Positions 9,997 to 18,839 of a DNA stretch of 64,000 nt are shown piece after piece; within the stretch, counting starts at the first letter, position 1, and each line of letters begins with the position of its first letter. The stretch is from Streptomyces sp. S465. GTDB taxonomy: Bacteria; Actinomycetota; Actinomycetes; Streptomycetales; Streptomycetaceae. The position numbers and the translations under genes were made by a program. The stretch lies in assembly GCF_026898115.1 (NCBI RefSeq), contig NZ_CP114036.1:8736001-8800000 (forward strand), given 5' to 3'. The notes beneath the pieces were generated by a model. The model was not told the DNA's origin. It searched no databases and saw only the letters and a list, made by a program, of their open reading frames with translations.

Positions 9997-10020
9997 CGGG
10001 CACACGGACCGTGCCGCCCG
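9997..10020 (-). promoter_or_regulatory. Leader hairpin ahead of the ABC-F gene, possible attenuator
   Basis: On the minus strand an imperfect inverted repeat (CGGGC...GCCCG outer stem, CAC...GTG inner stem, GGTCC loop) lies 23 bases upstream of the ABC-F ATG. It could be part of a transcription-attenuation leader of the kind found upstream of ABC-F and Erm genes. No matching short upstream ORF could be assigned with confidence, and no U-run follows. Confidence 0.35.
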
Positions 10021-10226
10021 GAACATGGAAAAGGGGAAACGACTACACGGCCACGACGGCGATGCTCCTGGGCACCGGCCGGTGGCCTGTCAGATCCGGG
10101 TATCACCCGGAGATGTCGTCGTCACCCACCATGTCTGGTCTCCTCGTCACACAGCGAAGGTCACTCGCCACTGTAGCGCAAGCGGATGCCGTACGAGGTG
10201 TCGTGGCGCTTCCGCGTCATCGCCAT

Positions 10227-10620
10227 TCAGGCCATGGTCCGGCGCCGCAGGGAAGCGATGTCCTGGTCCAGGGCGGCCTCCAGGTGGGTCAGCCGGCCCG
10301 TCGACATGAGGATCGGCACTCCGCCTGGATACCGGCCGGCAGCGCTGTCGCACTGGTGTCGGCGTCCAGGTCGGCGTCCACCTCGTGCGGATGTCGTAAG
10401 GCCATCCGTGCAGCCTGCGGGCCGCGGGCGTCCGTGTGTGCCAGGACTGTCGCACAGGATTCGTCACCGATCACATAGGTGACGGGATGCGGCGTGTGGT
10501 CGCCGTCGCGCCAAGTGGGTTCGGGGGCGGGGGAGTTGGGGCCGCGCGGCGGGACGTTCGTCGTCGACACGACGAAGCCGCTGGTGCCCACGTACGGGGA
10601 CGCCGTGGGCGGGTCATTCC
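10227..10620 (-). pseudogene. Frameshifted small hypothetical gene
   Basis: Reading the minus strand, a frame with strong third-position GC bias runs from about 10620 through YVGTSGFVVSTTNVPPRG, then VTYVIGDESCATVLAH, and loses its coding look near 10315. There a shift of frame resumes as LMSTGRLTHLEAALDQDIAS and ends at the TGA 10227-10229. The two halves together resemble one roughly 125-residue protein broken by a single indel. There is no good ATG; GTG near 10600 is the best start. I do not recognise the family. Alternatively it is noncoding, since the 10107-10849 interval contains no intact gene. Confidence 0.35.
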
Positions 10621-10653
10621 GTACCCTGCGCCCATGACGTCGGGCGCCGCTGA

Positions 10654-10840
10654 GAGAGTCCATCCGCGAGAGCTGTGTTGCGCGACGTCGTGGGCGACGC
10701 GGGCCACCCCGGACCCGACCGCGCGGCGCGGACGCTGATGGTGCTGCGCGACGGAGCGATGCTGAGCGGGTGCCTCGATGACCACCGGGACATCGGGGAT
10801 ACGCTGCGCGAAACAGCGGAGAACCTGCTGAATGCGTGAG
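10654..10840 (+). pseudogene. TetR-family regulator, C-terminal remnant
   Basis: About 61 codons ending in TGA 10838-10840 read as the last helices of a TetR/AcrR regulator: GHPGPDRAARTLMVLRDGAM followed by LSGCLDDHRD and LRETAENLL, the usual pattern of helices 8 and 9. A stop at 10651-10653 precedes it, and no HTH-encoding sequence lies upstream, so the N-terminal two thirds are gone. It ends ten bases before the amidase ATG, suggesting the amidase was once the second gene after, or the target of, this regulator. Confidence 0.65.
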
Positions 10841-10849
10841 GGAGTGCCG

Positions 10850-12280
10850 ATGGCCGAGGACGAACTCCACTACCAGGACGCGACCGCGCTGGCGGGGCTG
10901 ATCGCCAGACGGCAGGTGTCCGCGGTGGAGGTGATGCGGGCCCATCTGGACCGCATCGAGGCGGTCGATCCGAAGGTCAACGCCATGGTGACGGTGCTGG
11001 CCGAGCAGGGACTCGCCGCGGCACGCGCCGCGGACGAGGCGGTGGCGGCCGGTGACGCGGTGGGTCCGTTGCACGGTGTGCCGTTCACCGTGAAGGACGC
11101 GCTGGACGTGGCGGGAGCGGTGACCACACGCGGCTCAACGCTGTTCCGGGATCGTGTTCCCACCACCGACGCGACCGCGGTGGCACGGTTGCGGGCGGCC
11201 GGTGGGATTCCGCTGGCCAAGACGAACCTGCCGGAGTTCTCCTACTGGACCGAGACCGACAATCCGCTGGTCGGCAGGGCCCGCAACCCCTGGGACGGCG
11301 AGCGGACCCCGGGCGGCTCCAGCGGTGGCGAATCGGCCGCGATCGCCGCCGGGATGTCGCCGCTGGGGCTGGGCAGCGACGTGGCCATCTCGGTGCGCGG
11401 CCCGGCTCACGACACGGGCATCGTCGCCCTGAAGGCGACCCGGGGGCGGATACCGATCACCGGGCACTGGCCCGAAGTTCCCCGTCGCTACTGGCATGTC
11501 GGCCCGATGGCCCGCAGTGTGCGGGACATCGCGGCCGCCTTCCGGGTTCTCGCCGGGCCCGATGGCGCCGACGGGTACGTACGCCACTCGCCACCGTCGC
11601 CGCCGTCGCCGCCGTACGGGGACGGCGCGCGGGACCTGGCCGGGATGCGGGTGGGCTGGGCGAGCGATCCCGCGTTCGGCCCGGTGGAGCGCGAGGTGAC
11701 CGCCACGGTCTCCGCCGCCGCGGACGCGTTGCGGGAGCTGGGCTGTGTGGTCGAGCCCGCCCCGCCGGCCGGGCTGGAGGCGATCGACTGCACCGCGTTG
11801 AGCGCGGTGCTGTACACCGCCGAGGTGGTGCCGTACTTCCGGCAGGTGGTGGCCGGCCGCGCATCCGATGTGCACCCGGTCATCCAGCGGACGCTCACCG
11901 CACCCGAGGTGACCTCGGCCGACTACCTCGCCGCACAGCGGCAAGTGGAGGCGCTCAGCTCGCTGTTCGCCGGGTACTTCGAGCGCTACGACGTACTGCT
12001 GTGCCCGGTGTGCCCCATCCCCGCGCCGCCGCACGCCCAGTCGGCGTTCCAGGTCGGCGACGTGACCGTAGAAGCACGCGGGATCATGCGGGCGACCGTG
12101 CCGTTCAACCTCACCGGTCTGCCGGCGCTGTCGTTGCCGTTCGGGGCCACCGCCGCCGGCCACCTGCCGATCGGCGTCCAGCTCGTCTCCCGTTGGTACG
12201 ACGAGGCCACCATCCTGCGCCTGGCCGCCGCGCTGGAAACGGTCAGTCCCGTCCGGCACCGCCACCCCGACCTGGTCTGA
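10850..12280 (+). CDS. Amidase signature-family hydrolase
   Basis: A 476-residue amidase (AS family) that hydrolyses amide bonds, cytosolic by lack of signal peptide. Ser-cisSer-Lys triad elements: the Lys in HGVPFTVKDALDVAG (about residue 80), the cis-Ser in TPGGSSGGESAA (about 155), and the nucleophile Ser in GSDVAISVRGPA. The last segment normally reads GGSIRxPA; here the preceding Gly pair is replaced by Ala-Ile, an unusual change next to the nucleophile. A short (PSPP)n insertion encoded by CCGTCG repeats lies near residue 250. Start chosen at ATG 10850 with GGGAG six bases upstream rather than the ATG at 10832. The substrate is not predictable. Confidence 0.85.
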   Translation: MAEDELHYQDATALAGLIARRQVSAVEVMRAHLDRIEAVDPKVNAMVTVLAEQGLAAARAADEAVAAGDAVGPLHGVPFTVKDALDVAGAVTTRGSTLFRDRVPTTDATAVARLRAAGGIPLAKTNLPEFSYWTETDNPLVGRARNPWDGERTPGGSSGGESAAIAAGMSPLGLGSDVAISVRGPAHDTGIVALKATRGRIPITGHWPEVPRRYWHVGPMARSVRDIAAAFRVLAGPDGADGYVRHSPPSPPSPPYGDGARDLAGMRVGWASDPAFGPVEREVTATVSAAADALRELGCVVEPAPPAGLEAIDCTALSAVLYTAEVVPYFRQVVAGRASDVHPVIQRTLTAPEVTSADYLAAQRQVEALSSLFAGYFERYDVLLCPVCPIPAPPHAQSAFQVGDVTVEARGIMRATVPFNLTGLPALSLPFGATAAGHLPIGVQLVSRWYDEATILRLAAALETVSPVRHRHPDLV

Positions 12281-12291
12281 CGCGCGCTCAG

Positions 12292-12316
12292 CCACCGGCC
12301 GGCGGGGCGCCGGTGG
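12292..12316 (+). terminator. Hairpin after the amidase gene
   Basis: Eight-base arms 12292-12299 (CCACCGGC) and 12309-12316 (GCCGGTGG) with a nine-base loop, starting 12 bases past the amidase stop. GC-rich stem without a T-run, as is usual for this type of genome. Confidence 0.55.
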
Positions 12317-12466
12317 TCCCCGTACGTCCCCGTCGGCGCGGCCCCGGGCCGGCTCACCGACCCGCAGCGCCCCGCCCGCAGCAGCGATCCGATCCCGAAA
12401 CCGCACGGAGCACCAGGTGGGCGCTGCTGCTGTGCACGGCGGACCCAGCGGACGGACTCAGCGGAC

Positions 12467-13039
12467 TCAGCGGACCGTCGGGGCCGGCGGCGTGACCGCC
12501 TCGCCCAGCTCGGCAGCGGCCTGGGCGACGAGCTCGGAGAAGGTGGCGTCCGGGTCGGCCAGCCAGCGGGACGTGGCGCGCCGGGAGATCGCTATCGCCA
12601 CGTCGATGATGAAGCGTGCCTGGCCGGGCTCGACGCCGCGGCGCTCGAGCGCCCGCGTCAGCGCGTCGGCGATGTCGGCGAGCTTGATCAGATCGCGTTC
12701 GGCCAGTGCCGGGTTGGCGGCGATCACCGTGGCGCGGCGCAGCAGGAACGTGCGCGGGCGGAAGATCTCGTCGGCGGTCCCCAGCGCGGCCAGCAGCGTC
12801 TCGAAGGGCGTGAGGTCCGGGTCGGCCGCCTCGACCTGGGCGACGAGGTGGGCCTCGAGCTCCCTGCCGGCGAAGAGGACTTCCCGCTTGTCGGGGAAGT
12901 AGCGGTAGAAGGAGCGCTCGGTCAGACCGGCGGCGCGCGCGATCTGCGCGACCGAGGTGCGTTCGAACCCCTGCCTCTCGAACAGCTCGAGCGCCGCGCG
13001 CTCAAGCCGACCCTGTGCGTCGGACTCCCATCGTGGCAT
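12467..13039 (-). CDS. TetR-family repressor
   Basis: A 190-residue TetR regulator. The N-terminal HTH is clear (ERTSVAQIARAAGLTERSFY then RYFPDKREVLF), followed by an all-helical ligand domain. The first residues, MPRWESDAQGRLERAAL, match the usual start of this subfamily, so I chose the ATG at 13039; an ATG at 13051 would add four residues, and neither has a strong ribosome site. It is divergent from a quinone-oxidoreductase-like gene, with two near-identical palindromes in the 89-base intergenic space. It therefore very probably represses both itself and that gene, released by a small, possibly electrophilic, ligand. Confidence 0.88.
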   Translation of the reverse strand: MPRWESDAQGRLERAALELFERQGFERTSVAQIARAAGLTERSFYRYFPDKREVLFAGRELEAHLVAQVEAADPDLTPFETLLAALGTADEIFRPRTFLLRRATVIAANPALAERDLIKLADIADALTRALERRGVEPGQARFIIDVAIAISRRATSRWLADPDATFSELVAQAAAELGEAVTPPAPTVR

Positions 13040-13052
13040 GCCCACCAGCATA

Positions 13053-13070
13053 TGACAGCAGACGCTGTCA
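13053..13070. promoter_or_regulatory. TetR operator, copy 1
   Basis: Perfect inverted repeat TGACAGC-AGAC-GCTGTCA located immediately in front of the repressor start codon. The same sequence recurs 37 bases away, supporting a real operator. Confidence 0.8.
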
Positions 13071-13089
13071 TCACGATGCTATGGTCTGA

Positions 13090-13107
13090 TGACAACAGAT
13101 GCTGTCA
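13090..13107. promoter_or_regulatory. TetR operator, copy 2
   Basis: TGACAAC-AGAT-GCTGTCA, the same palindrome as at 13053 with two changes, 22 bases before the oxidoreductase start. A TATGGT box (13080-13085) lies just upstream, so a bound repressor would block its promoter. Confidence 0.8.
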
Positions 13108-13128
13108 TCATCAGGACGGGAGATCGTC

Positions 13129-14082
13129 ATGAAGGCTCTTCAGTTCGACCGATTCGGATCCCCGGACGTGATCGTGCTCCGCGACGTCCCGCAGCCGGAG
13201 CCGGGACCCGGCCGGATCCGGATCGCCGTGCGGGCGTGCGGCCTGACCCCGGCCGACTGGGCGGTGGTCGACGGCCTCTTCGGCGACCAGCTGCCGCCGC
13301 TGCCGCGCGGGCTCGGTCTCGAGGTCGCGGGCACCGTCGACGCGCTCGGTGAGGGCGTCATCGGCGTCGAGATCGGCGACCGGGTGTTCGGCCCGGCGAT
13401 CTTCAACGGCCCGACGGCCGGGGCCGCCGAGTATGCGCTGATGGAGGCCTGGGCCCACATTCCCGAGGGCGTCACCGCCGAGCAGGCCGCCGCGCTGCCG
13501 ATGGCGGCCGAGACGGCGTGGCGCGCGCTCGACGACCTCGGCGTCCAGCCGGGTGAGCTGCTGCTCGTCCACGGCGCGGGCGCCACCGTGGGTGAGGCGG
13601 CGGTGCGCCTCGCGCTGCACCGGGGCGTCCGGGTGATCGCCACCGCCGGGCCGACGCGGGCCGCCGCCCTGGAAGAGATCGGTGCCCAGGTGACCGGCTA
13701 CGGCAACGGCATGGCCGAACGCGTCGCCGCACTGGCCGGAGGCCGCGTCGACCGCGCCCTGGACACGTCCCCGACCGGCGGCCGGATCGACCGCGCCGAC
13801 CAGGCCAGCCCGGCCGGCGGTTCGCTGCCGACCCTGATCGAGCTGACCGGGGACCCCGACCGCGTCCTCACCGTCTCCGACTTCGCCGCCGCGGCCGAGC
13901 TGGGCACCCGGACCACCAGCATCGACATGCGCTACGACCTGATGGGCGAGTTCGCCCGGCTGGCCGGCGAAGGCGTCCTGGCCGTACCGGTCGCCCGCAC
14001 CTACACGCTCGACCAGATCCAGGAGGCGGCCAAGCTCAGCCAGTCCCGCCGGCCCGGCGGCAAGCTCATGCTCGTCCTGTGA
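13129..14082 (+). CDS. NADP-dependent oxidoreductase, quinone-reductase-like MDR
   Basis: A 317-residue zinc-independent medium-chain reductase: GroES-like N-terminal domain starting MKALQFDRFGSPDV, the catalytic-domain segment PRGLGLEVAGTVDALGEGV, and a Rossmann region (HGAGATVGEAAVRLAL, about residues 150-165). It lacks the zinc cysteines seen in the alcohol dehydrogenase at 1499. Such enzymes reduce quinones or enones with NADPH. Start chosen at ATG 13129 after GGGAG; the frame is open slightly further upstream, but that would run through the operator. It is regulated by the divergent TetR protein through twin palindromes. Residues around 215-235 contain a short duplicated Arg-Ile/Val-Asp-Arg-Ala segment. 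Confidence 0.85.
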   Translation: MKALQFDRFGSPDVIVLRDVPQPEPGPGRIRIAVRACGLTPADWAVVDGLFGDQLPPLPRGLGLEVAGTVDALGEGVIGVEIGDRVFGPAIFNGPTAGAAEYALMEAWAHIPEGVTAEQAAALPMAAETAWRALDDLGVQPGELLLVHGAGATVGEAAVRLALHRGVRVIATAGPTRAAALEEIGAQVTGYGNGMAERVAALAGGRVDRALDTSPTGGRIDRADQASPAGGSLPTLIELTGDPDRVLTVSDFAAAAELGTRTTSIDMRYDLMGEFARLAGEGVLAVPVARTYTLDQIQEAAKLSQSRRPGGKLMLVL

Positions 14083-14475
14083 TCGCGCCACCGGCCGGGT
14101 CAGGCGAGACGTATCCGTCGCGGAACAGGGCCGGGTCTCGCCTCCACGTCGTGGGCCGCCACCTGCGTCAGACGGGCATCTGCGCCTCCGGCGGTCATGC
14201 CCTGGCCGCCGCCGCGGAGGCATGTGCACTGGACGGGCGGCACGGTGTCGAGGGCTACGAGTACTACCGCACCGACCTTGGTGCAGGGCGCCGGCGACGG
14301 GAGGCTCGCGCAGCCGCCGGTGACTACGGCGACGCGCGGCGTGGTGCTGCTTCAGTGCACCGGCCGCCGGCGCGCCACCCCGGCGCGGCCGGCGGCCGGA
14401 CATCGGCGCGCCGGTCACGCCCGGCCGACCCGGTCACGCCCGGCCGGGTCGGTCACGGTCGCGAGTGCGGGTGGC
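14083..14475. other. 393-base intergenic region, no supported gene
   Basis: Lies between the oxidoreductase stop and the end of the oppositely oriented VOC gene. It contains an inverted repeat with arms GGCGAGAC (14103-14110) and GTCTCGCC (14135-14142), possibly a terminator, and short direct repeats of GGTCACGCCCGGCC around 14415-14450. One plus frame is open through 14155-14300 but shows no family I recognise and no good start, so I do not call a gene. Confidence 0.5.
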
Positions 14476-14886
14476 TCAGCGCAGTTCCTGGATGCGGATC
14501 TGGTTGCCGGCCGGATCGCGGAAGGCGCAGTCGCGGACGCCGTACGGCTGCTCGGTCGGCTCCTGGATCACCTCGGCGTCGGCGGCCTGCACCTTCTCGA
14601 AGGTGGCGTTGAGGTCCTTGGTGGCCAGGAGGATCCAGCCGTAGGTGCCCTTGGCCATCATCTCGGTGATGGTGCGGCGTTCGTCGTCGGTGATCCCCGG
14701 GTCGACGGCCGGCGGCGCCAGGAGGATGGACGTGTCGGGCTGGCCGGCGGGGCCGACCGTGATCCACCGCATCGCGCCGCTTCCGACGTCGTTGCGGACC
14801 TCGAAGCCGAGGATGTCGCGGTAGAAAGCCAGGGCGGCGTCCGGGTCGTCGTGCGGGAGGACGCTGGTGTGAATGGTGATGTCCAT
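14476..14886 (-). CDS. VOC-family (glyoxalase/extradiol-type) protein
   Basis: A 136-residue single-module vicinal-oxygen-chelate protein: MDITIHTSVLPHDDPDAALA then FYRDILGFEVRNDVG, GWILLATKDLNATFEKV, and the terminal FRDPAGNQIRIQEL strand. The His of the first strand and the Glu near the C-terminus are in the metal-ligand positions. Paired VOC/AraC genes are common in Streptomyces and are often annotated as glyoxalase/bleomycin resistance, but the substrate is unknown. It follows the AraC gene by ten bases on the same strand, so they are co-transcribed and the AraC protein is its likely regulator. Confidence 0.85.
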   Translation of the reverse strand: MDITIHTSVLPHDDPDAALAFYRDILGFEVRNDVGSGAMRWITVGPAGQPDTSILLAPPAVDPGITDDERRTITEMMAKGTYGWILLATKDLNATFEKVQAADAEVIQEPTEQPYGVRDCAFRDPAGNQIRIQELR

Positions 14887-14896
14887 GGCCGTCACG

Positions 14897-15340
<444 letters not shown>

Positions 15341-15444
15341 CTGCGCGATCGTGCCACGTCGCGGCGGCGTTGCCCAGTGCCGGAGTTGTCCGGTTTCCAG
15401 CGGAAAGAGTGCTGTACAGGCCATACATTTGTAAGCTTTACGTC

Positions 15445-18420
15445 ATGAGCGCGCGGTTGGCTTTGCTCGCCTCGGTGGCCCCTGGTGTCACGGAGAGTGA
15501 AGTCTTCCGGCTGGCCCTCCACCACGCCGCGGCAGAGCTGGGTGCCCTGGGCGGAACCGTCCATCTGCGTGGTCCCATGTCCGCGCTGCGGCTGGTCTCG
15601 TCGGTCGGTCTCCCCTCCGCCCTCACCCGTACCTGGGAGATCATCGACCAGGAGGGTCCGTCGGCTCCGGCCCGTGCCCTGCGCCGCGGCACGGGTGTGT
15701 GGGTGCCACCGGAGTCCACCGAACCGCCACCGGAGTCCGCCGAACCGCCATCGGAGTCCACCGAACCGCCACCGGAGTCCACCGAACCCGCCGAGGCCAC
15801 CGGCTCCAGCGGTCCCGCCGCGGCCCGGTGGCCTGCGACCGGCCTGGCCGCCGTGCCGTTCTTCAGCGGGGAACGCAGTATCGGTGTGCTCAGCCTGGTC
15901 ATGGCCGAGCCCGGCCCCGAGCAGTGGGACTTCCTGCGGTCCGTGATCGCCTGGCTCGAGGAGCGCATGGGCCAGGCGCCGCCGCCCGCCCGGCCACCGC
16001 AGGAGGAACACGGTGGCGACCGTCTCCGGCAGGCGCTCAAGGCGGTCAAGGTCGGCTCCTGGGAATGGCACATCCAGACCGGCGATCTGATCTATGACGA
16101 GGCCGCCATGGAGCTCTACGGCATCCGGCCGGAGGACTTCACCGGCCGGATCGAGAACTGGATGGGCGTCATCCACCCCGACGACCTGCCGCCCACACTG
16201 GCCGCGGCGCAGCGGGCGATCAGGGATCACGGCGTGTACGAGGCCGAGTACCGGGTGCGCAAGCTGGACGGCACATGGGGCTGGACCCGGGCGCGCGGCC
16301 GGGCGACGTACGACGACCACGGCGATCCGGTCCGGATGGTCGGCATGGGGTGGGACAGCAACGAGTCCCGTTCGGCCCGTGACGCCCTCAGCAGGGCGCT
16401 GCGGTACATGAGTGACGGCTTCCTGGCCGTGGACGAGGAATGGAAGATCATCTTCGTCAACCTGGAAGCCGAGCGGACGCTGGGTTTCTCCGAGGAGGAG
16501 CTGTTCGGGCGGGTGCTGTGGGAGCTGCCCGCCGTGCGCCAGGTCCCCGACCTGGAGCAGCGTTTCCGGCAGGCCGCGGCCGCCGACGAGTCCATGGGGT
16601 TCGACGTGACGATGCCGGACACCGGGCGCTGCTACCACGTACGGCTCGTCCCGGGGCCCGACGGCCGCACCCTCTACCTCACCGATGTCACCGAGCAGCG
16701 GCGGCACCAGGAGGAACGCCGGGCGGCCGAGCGCGCCGCGGCCCAGCGCGCGGCCCGTATCGCCGAGCTCACCGCGGGCCTGTCCAAGGCGATGACCTCG
16801 GGGGACGTGGTGGACGCGGTCGCCACGCGGGTGCTGCCGCCGTTCGGCGCCGGGGGCCTGCTGATGCAGGTCATCGAGGAGAACCGGCTGCACGCCGTGG
16901 GATCCGTCGGCTACTCCGACGACTTCCTCGCCACGGTCGACGACCGCCCGCGGACATCTCGTGATCCGGCCTGGGAGTCGGTTCTCAGCGGTGTGCCGAT
17001 CTTCCTGTCCTCCGTCGAGGAGTACGTCACCCGCTACCCCGACCTCGCCGACCTGCCGGGGCGGGGCGGCAAGCGCGCCTGGGCGTTCGTGCCGCTGATC
17101 GCCTCCGGGCACACCTTCGGGGTGTGCGTGGTCGCCTTCGACGAACCACGCCGTCTCACGGACGAGGAGCGCACCCTGCTGACGGCGATCTGCGCGCTCG
17201 TCGCCCAGGCCCTGGAACGCGCCCGGCTCTTCGACGCCGAGCACACCCGGTCGCGTGAACTACAGCGCAGCCTGCTTCCGCACGCCCTGCCCCAGCTTCC
17301 CGTGTGCAGCTCCGCCGCCCGCTACCTGCCCGCCGGACAGGGCACGGACGTGGGCGGGGACTGGTACGACGTCATCCCGCTCTCCGGCGGCCAGGTCGCG
17401 CTCGTCGTCGGCGACGTCATGGGCCACGGTCTTTCCGAGGCGACGACGATGGGCCGGCTGCGCACCGCCCTCCACACCCTGGCCGACCTCGAACTGCCCC
17501 CCGACGAGATCATGGGCAACCTCAACGACATCGTCGGCGACATGCCCGAGGAGTCGTACGTGACCTGCCTGTACGCGCTGTACGACGCCACCGCGAAGAC
17601 CTGCTGCATCGCCTGCGCCGGGCATCCGCCACCCGCCGTGGTGCGTCCGGACGGCCAGGTGTACTTCCCGGACCTGGACATCAACCCGCCCCTGGGCGCC
17701 GCGGAGCCACCCTTCGAGACATCCGAGGTGGCCGTTCCCGAGGGCACCCTCATCGTGCTCTACACCGACGGCCTGGTCGAGTCGGACAACCGTGACATCG
17801 ACACGGGTATGGCCGACCTCGCCCGGCTCCTGCGCGCCGCGCACCAGGACGGCATCGTCCACGGCGGCGACCTGGAACGCCTCTGCGACGTCCTCACGGC
17901 CGAACTGCTCCCGGCCGTCACGCCGATGACCGACGACGCGGCGCTCCTCGTCACCCGGCCGCACGCCCTGCCGGACGACAAGGTGGTGTCCTGGCCGCTG
18001 CCCGAAACCCCGCAGGCCGCGGGGCAGGCCCGCCGGTGCGTACGTGAGCAGCTGTCGCTCTGGGGCCTGGACGAACTGACCCCGACCACGGAGCTGCTGG
18101 CCAGTGAGCTGGTGGGCAATGTCGTACGCCACGCCAAGGGCCCGGTCCGGCTGCGCCTGCTGCACACCGCCGGGCTGGTCTGCGAGGTCTTCGACGGCAG
18201 CCTGACCATGCCCCGCATCCGCCGTGCGACGGAGACCGACGAAGGCGGCCGGGGACTCCAACTCGTCACCGCCCTCTCCCAGCGCTGGGGCACCCGCTAC
18301 ACGCCGATGGGGAAGTGCATCTGGACGGAGCAGGCACCGCTGGGCCCGGACAAACGGCCGGACCGGCGGGTCGACCCCTTGGAGTTCATGTTCCCGACCG
18401 TGGAGGACTTCGGCCTGTGA
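15445..18420 (+). CDS. Multidomain GAF/PAS/SpoIIE-phosphatase/RsbW-like ATPase sensor
   Basis: A 991-residue cytosolic signalling protein. Order: GAF-like (about 5-165) interrupted by a Pro/Glu/Ser/Thr repeat, PAS (about 200-310, WEWHIQTGDLIYDEAAMELY), PAS (about 320-425), GAF (about 450-595), PP2C/SpoIIE phosphatase (about 615-830; GGDWYDVIPL, GDVMGHG, LYTDGLVE metal-binding motifs) and a C-terminal HATPase_c domain (ELLASELVGNVVRHA, EGGRGLQLV). In Streptomyces such proteins dephosphorylate or phosphorylate anti-sigma-factor antagonists in SigB/SigF-type partner switching. The ATG at 15445 has no ribosome site; TAAGCT (15432-15437) sits 7 bases before it, so the mRNA may be leaderless. No antagonist or anti-sigma gene is adjacent. 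Confidence 0.9.
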   Translation: MSARLALLASVAPGVTESEVFRLALHHAAAELGALGGTVHLRGPMSALRLVSSVGLPSALTRTWEIIDQEGPSAPARALRRGTGVWVPPESTEPPPESAEPPSESTEPPPESTEPAEATGSSGPAAARWPATGLAAVPFFSGERSIGVLSLVMAEPGPEQWDFLRSVIAWLEERMGQAPPPARPPQEEHGGDRLRQALKAVKVGSWEWHIQTGDLIYDEAAMELYGIRPEDFTGRIENWMGVIHPDDLPPTLAAAQRAIRDHGVYEAEYRVRKLDGTWGWTRARGRATYDDHGDPVRMVGMGWDSNESRSARDALSRALRYMSDGFLAVDEEWKIIFVNLEAERTLGFSEEELFGRVLWELPAVRQVPDLEQRFRQAAAADESMGFDVTMPDTGRCYHVRLVPGPDGRTLYLTDVTEQRRHQEERRAAERAAAQRAARIAELTAGLSKAMTSGDVVDAVATRVLPPFGAGGLLMQVIEENRLHAVGSVGYSDDFLATVDDRPRTSRDPAWESVLSGVPIFLSSVEEYVTRYPDLADLPGRGGKRAWAFVPLIASGHTFGVCVVAFDEPRRLTDEERTLLTAICALVAQALERARLFDAEHTRSRELQRSLLPHALPQLPVCSSAARYLPAGQGTDVGGDWYDVIPLSGGQVALVVGDVMGHGLSEATTMGRLRTALHTLADLELPPDEIMGNLNDIVGDMPEESYVTCLYALYDATAKTCCIACAGHPPPAVVRPDGQVYFPDLDINPPLGAAEPPFETSEVAVPEGTLIVLYTDGLVESDNRDIDTGMADLARLLRAAHQDGIVHGGDLERLCDVLTAELLPAVTPMTDDAALLVTRPHALPDDKVVSWPLPETPQAAGQARRCVREQLSLWGLDELTPTTELLASELVGNVVRHAKGPVRLRLLHTAGLVCEVFDGSLTMPRIRRATETDEGGRGLQLVTALSQRWGTRYTPMGKCIWTEQAPLGPDKRPDRRVDPLEFMFPTVEDFGL
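15706..15789 (+). repeat. Four 21-base in-frame tandem repeats
   Basis: Unit CCACCGGAGTCCACCGAACCG (one base over the limit of exact quoting is avoided by noting it encodes P-P-E-S-T-E-P) is present four times, with one base change in copies 2 and 3. It encodes a Pro/Glu/Ser/Thr linker inside the first GAF-like domain. Multiples of three keep the frame, so copy number could vary. Confidence 0.9.
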
Positions 18421-18609
18421 GGCGGTGACCCGCCCCGGCCGCCCCGCGGTCAGCCGGTGGCGGCGGGCGGCCTCGCGCACGTGCCGCAGCGGGGGAGCCG
18501 GTGGACGGCGATCGTTCATCCGCGCACACCGGGAACAGACCGCGATGCCCGGCTGTTGGGGCACTACGACGAGATGTGCGTACGGCGCGAGGGAACGGAG
18601 GTGCGGCAC

Positions 18610-18720
18610 ATGCGATGCCCGTGCCCCGCCCGCGTCGTGAACCCGCGCCGCCGGATCCGCCTCCACTCCCGGCCGCACATCGATCTCCAGCGGGTGGCCG
18701 GCGCGCTCTGTCGCGCCTGA
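18610..18720 (+). CDS. Leader peptide of the actinomycete sulfur/cysteine attenuation type
   Basis: A 36-codon ORF with GGAGG eight bases before its ATG. Its C-terminus reads SRPHIDLQRVAGALCRA and then stops. The ending HIDLQRVAxALCR is the hallmark of short leader peptides that precede sulfur-assimilation genes in Streptomyces and relatives; a Cys codon near the stop is thought to let the ribosome sense cysteine supply. It lies 119 bases upstream of the first flavin monooxygenase gene. A shorter start (GTG 18640) would leave the conserved tail unchanged. The regulatory role here is inferred from that resemblance and from position. Confidence 0.8.
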   Translation: MRCPCPARVVNPRRRIRLHSRPHIDLQRVAGALCRA

Positions 18721-18839
18721 CCCTCCCCCAGCCGCCGGCCGGGGGACCGCGTCCCGCCGCGCTCGCCCGCCGCCGTGCCCTCCGCGCTTCCCAGGAGGGC
18801 CGGCCCTCTTGGTACGGACCTTCAGGAAGGCACCCACCT

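Noticed and set aside
14155..14330. Possible gene in the 14083-14475 gap
   Set aside because: One frame is open, but it has no start with a ribosome site, no recognisable family and poor codon bias.
15706..15789. Tandem repeats as a possible CRISPR array
   Set aside because: Units are contiguous without spacers, keep the reading frame and encode a linker. The repeats at 23925, 30301 and 46681 fail for the same reason.
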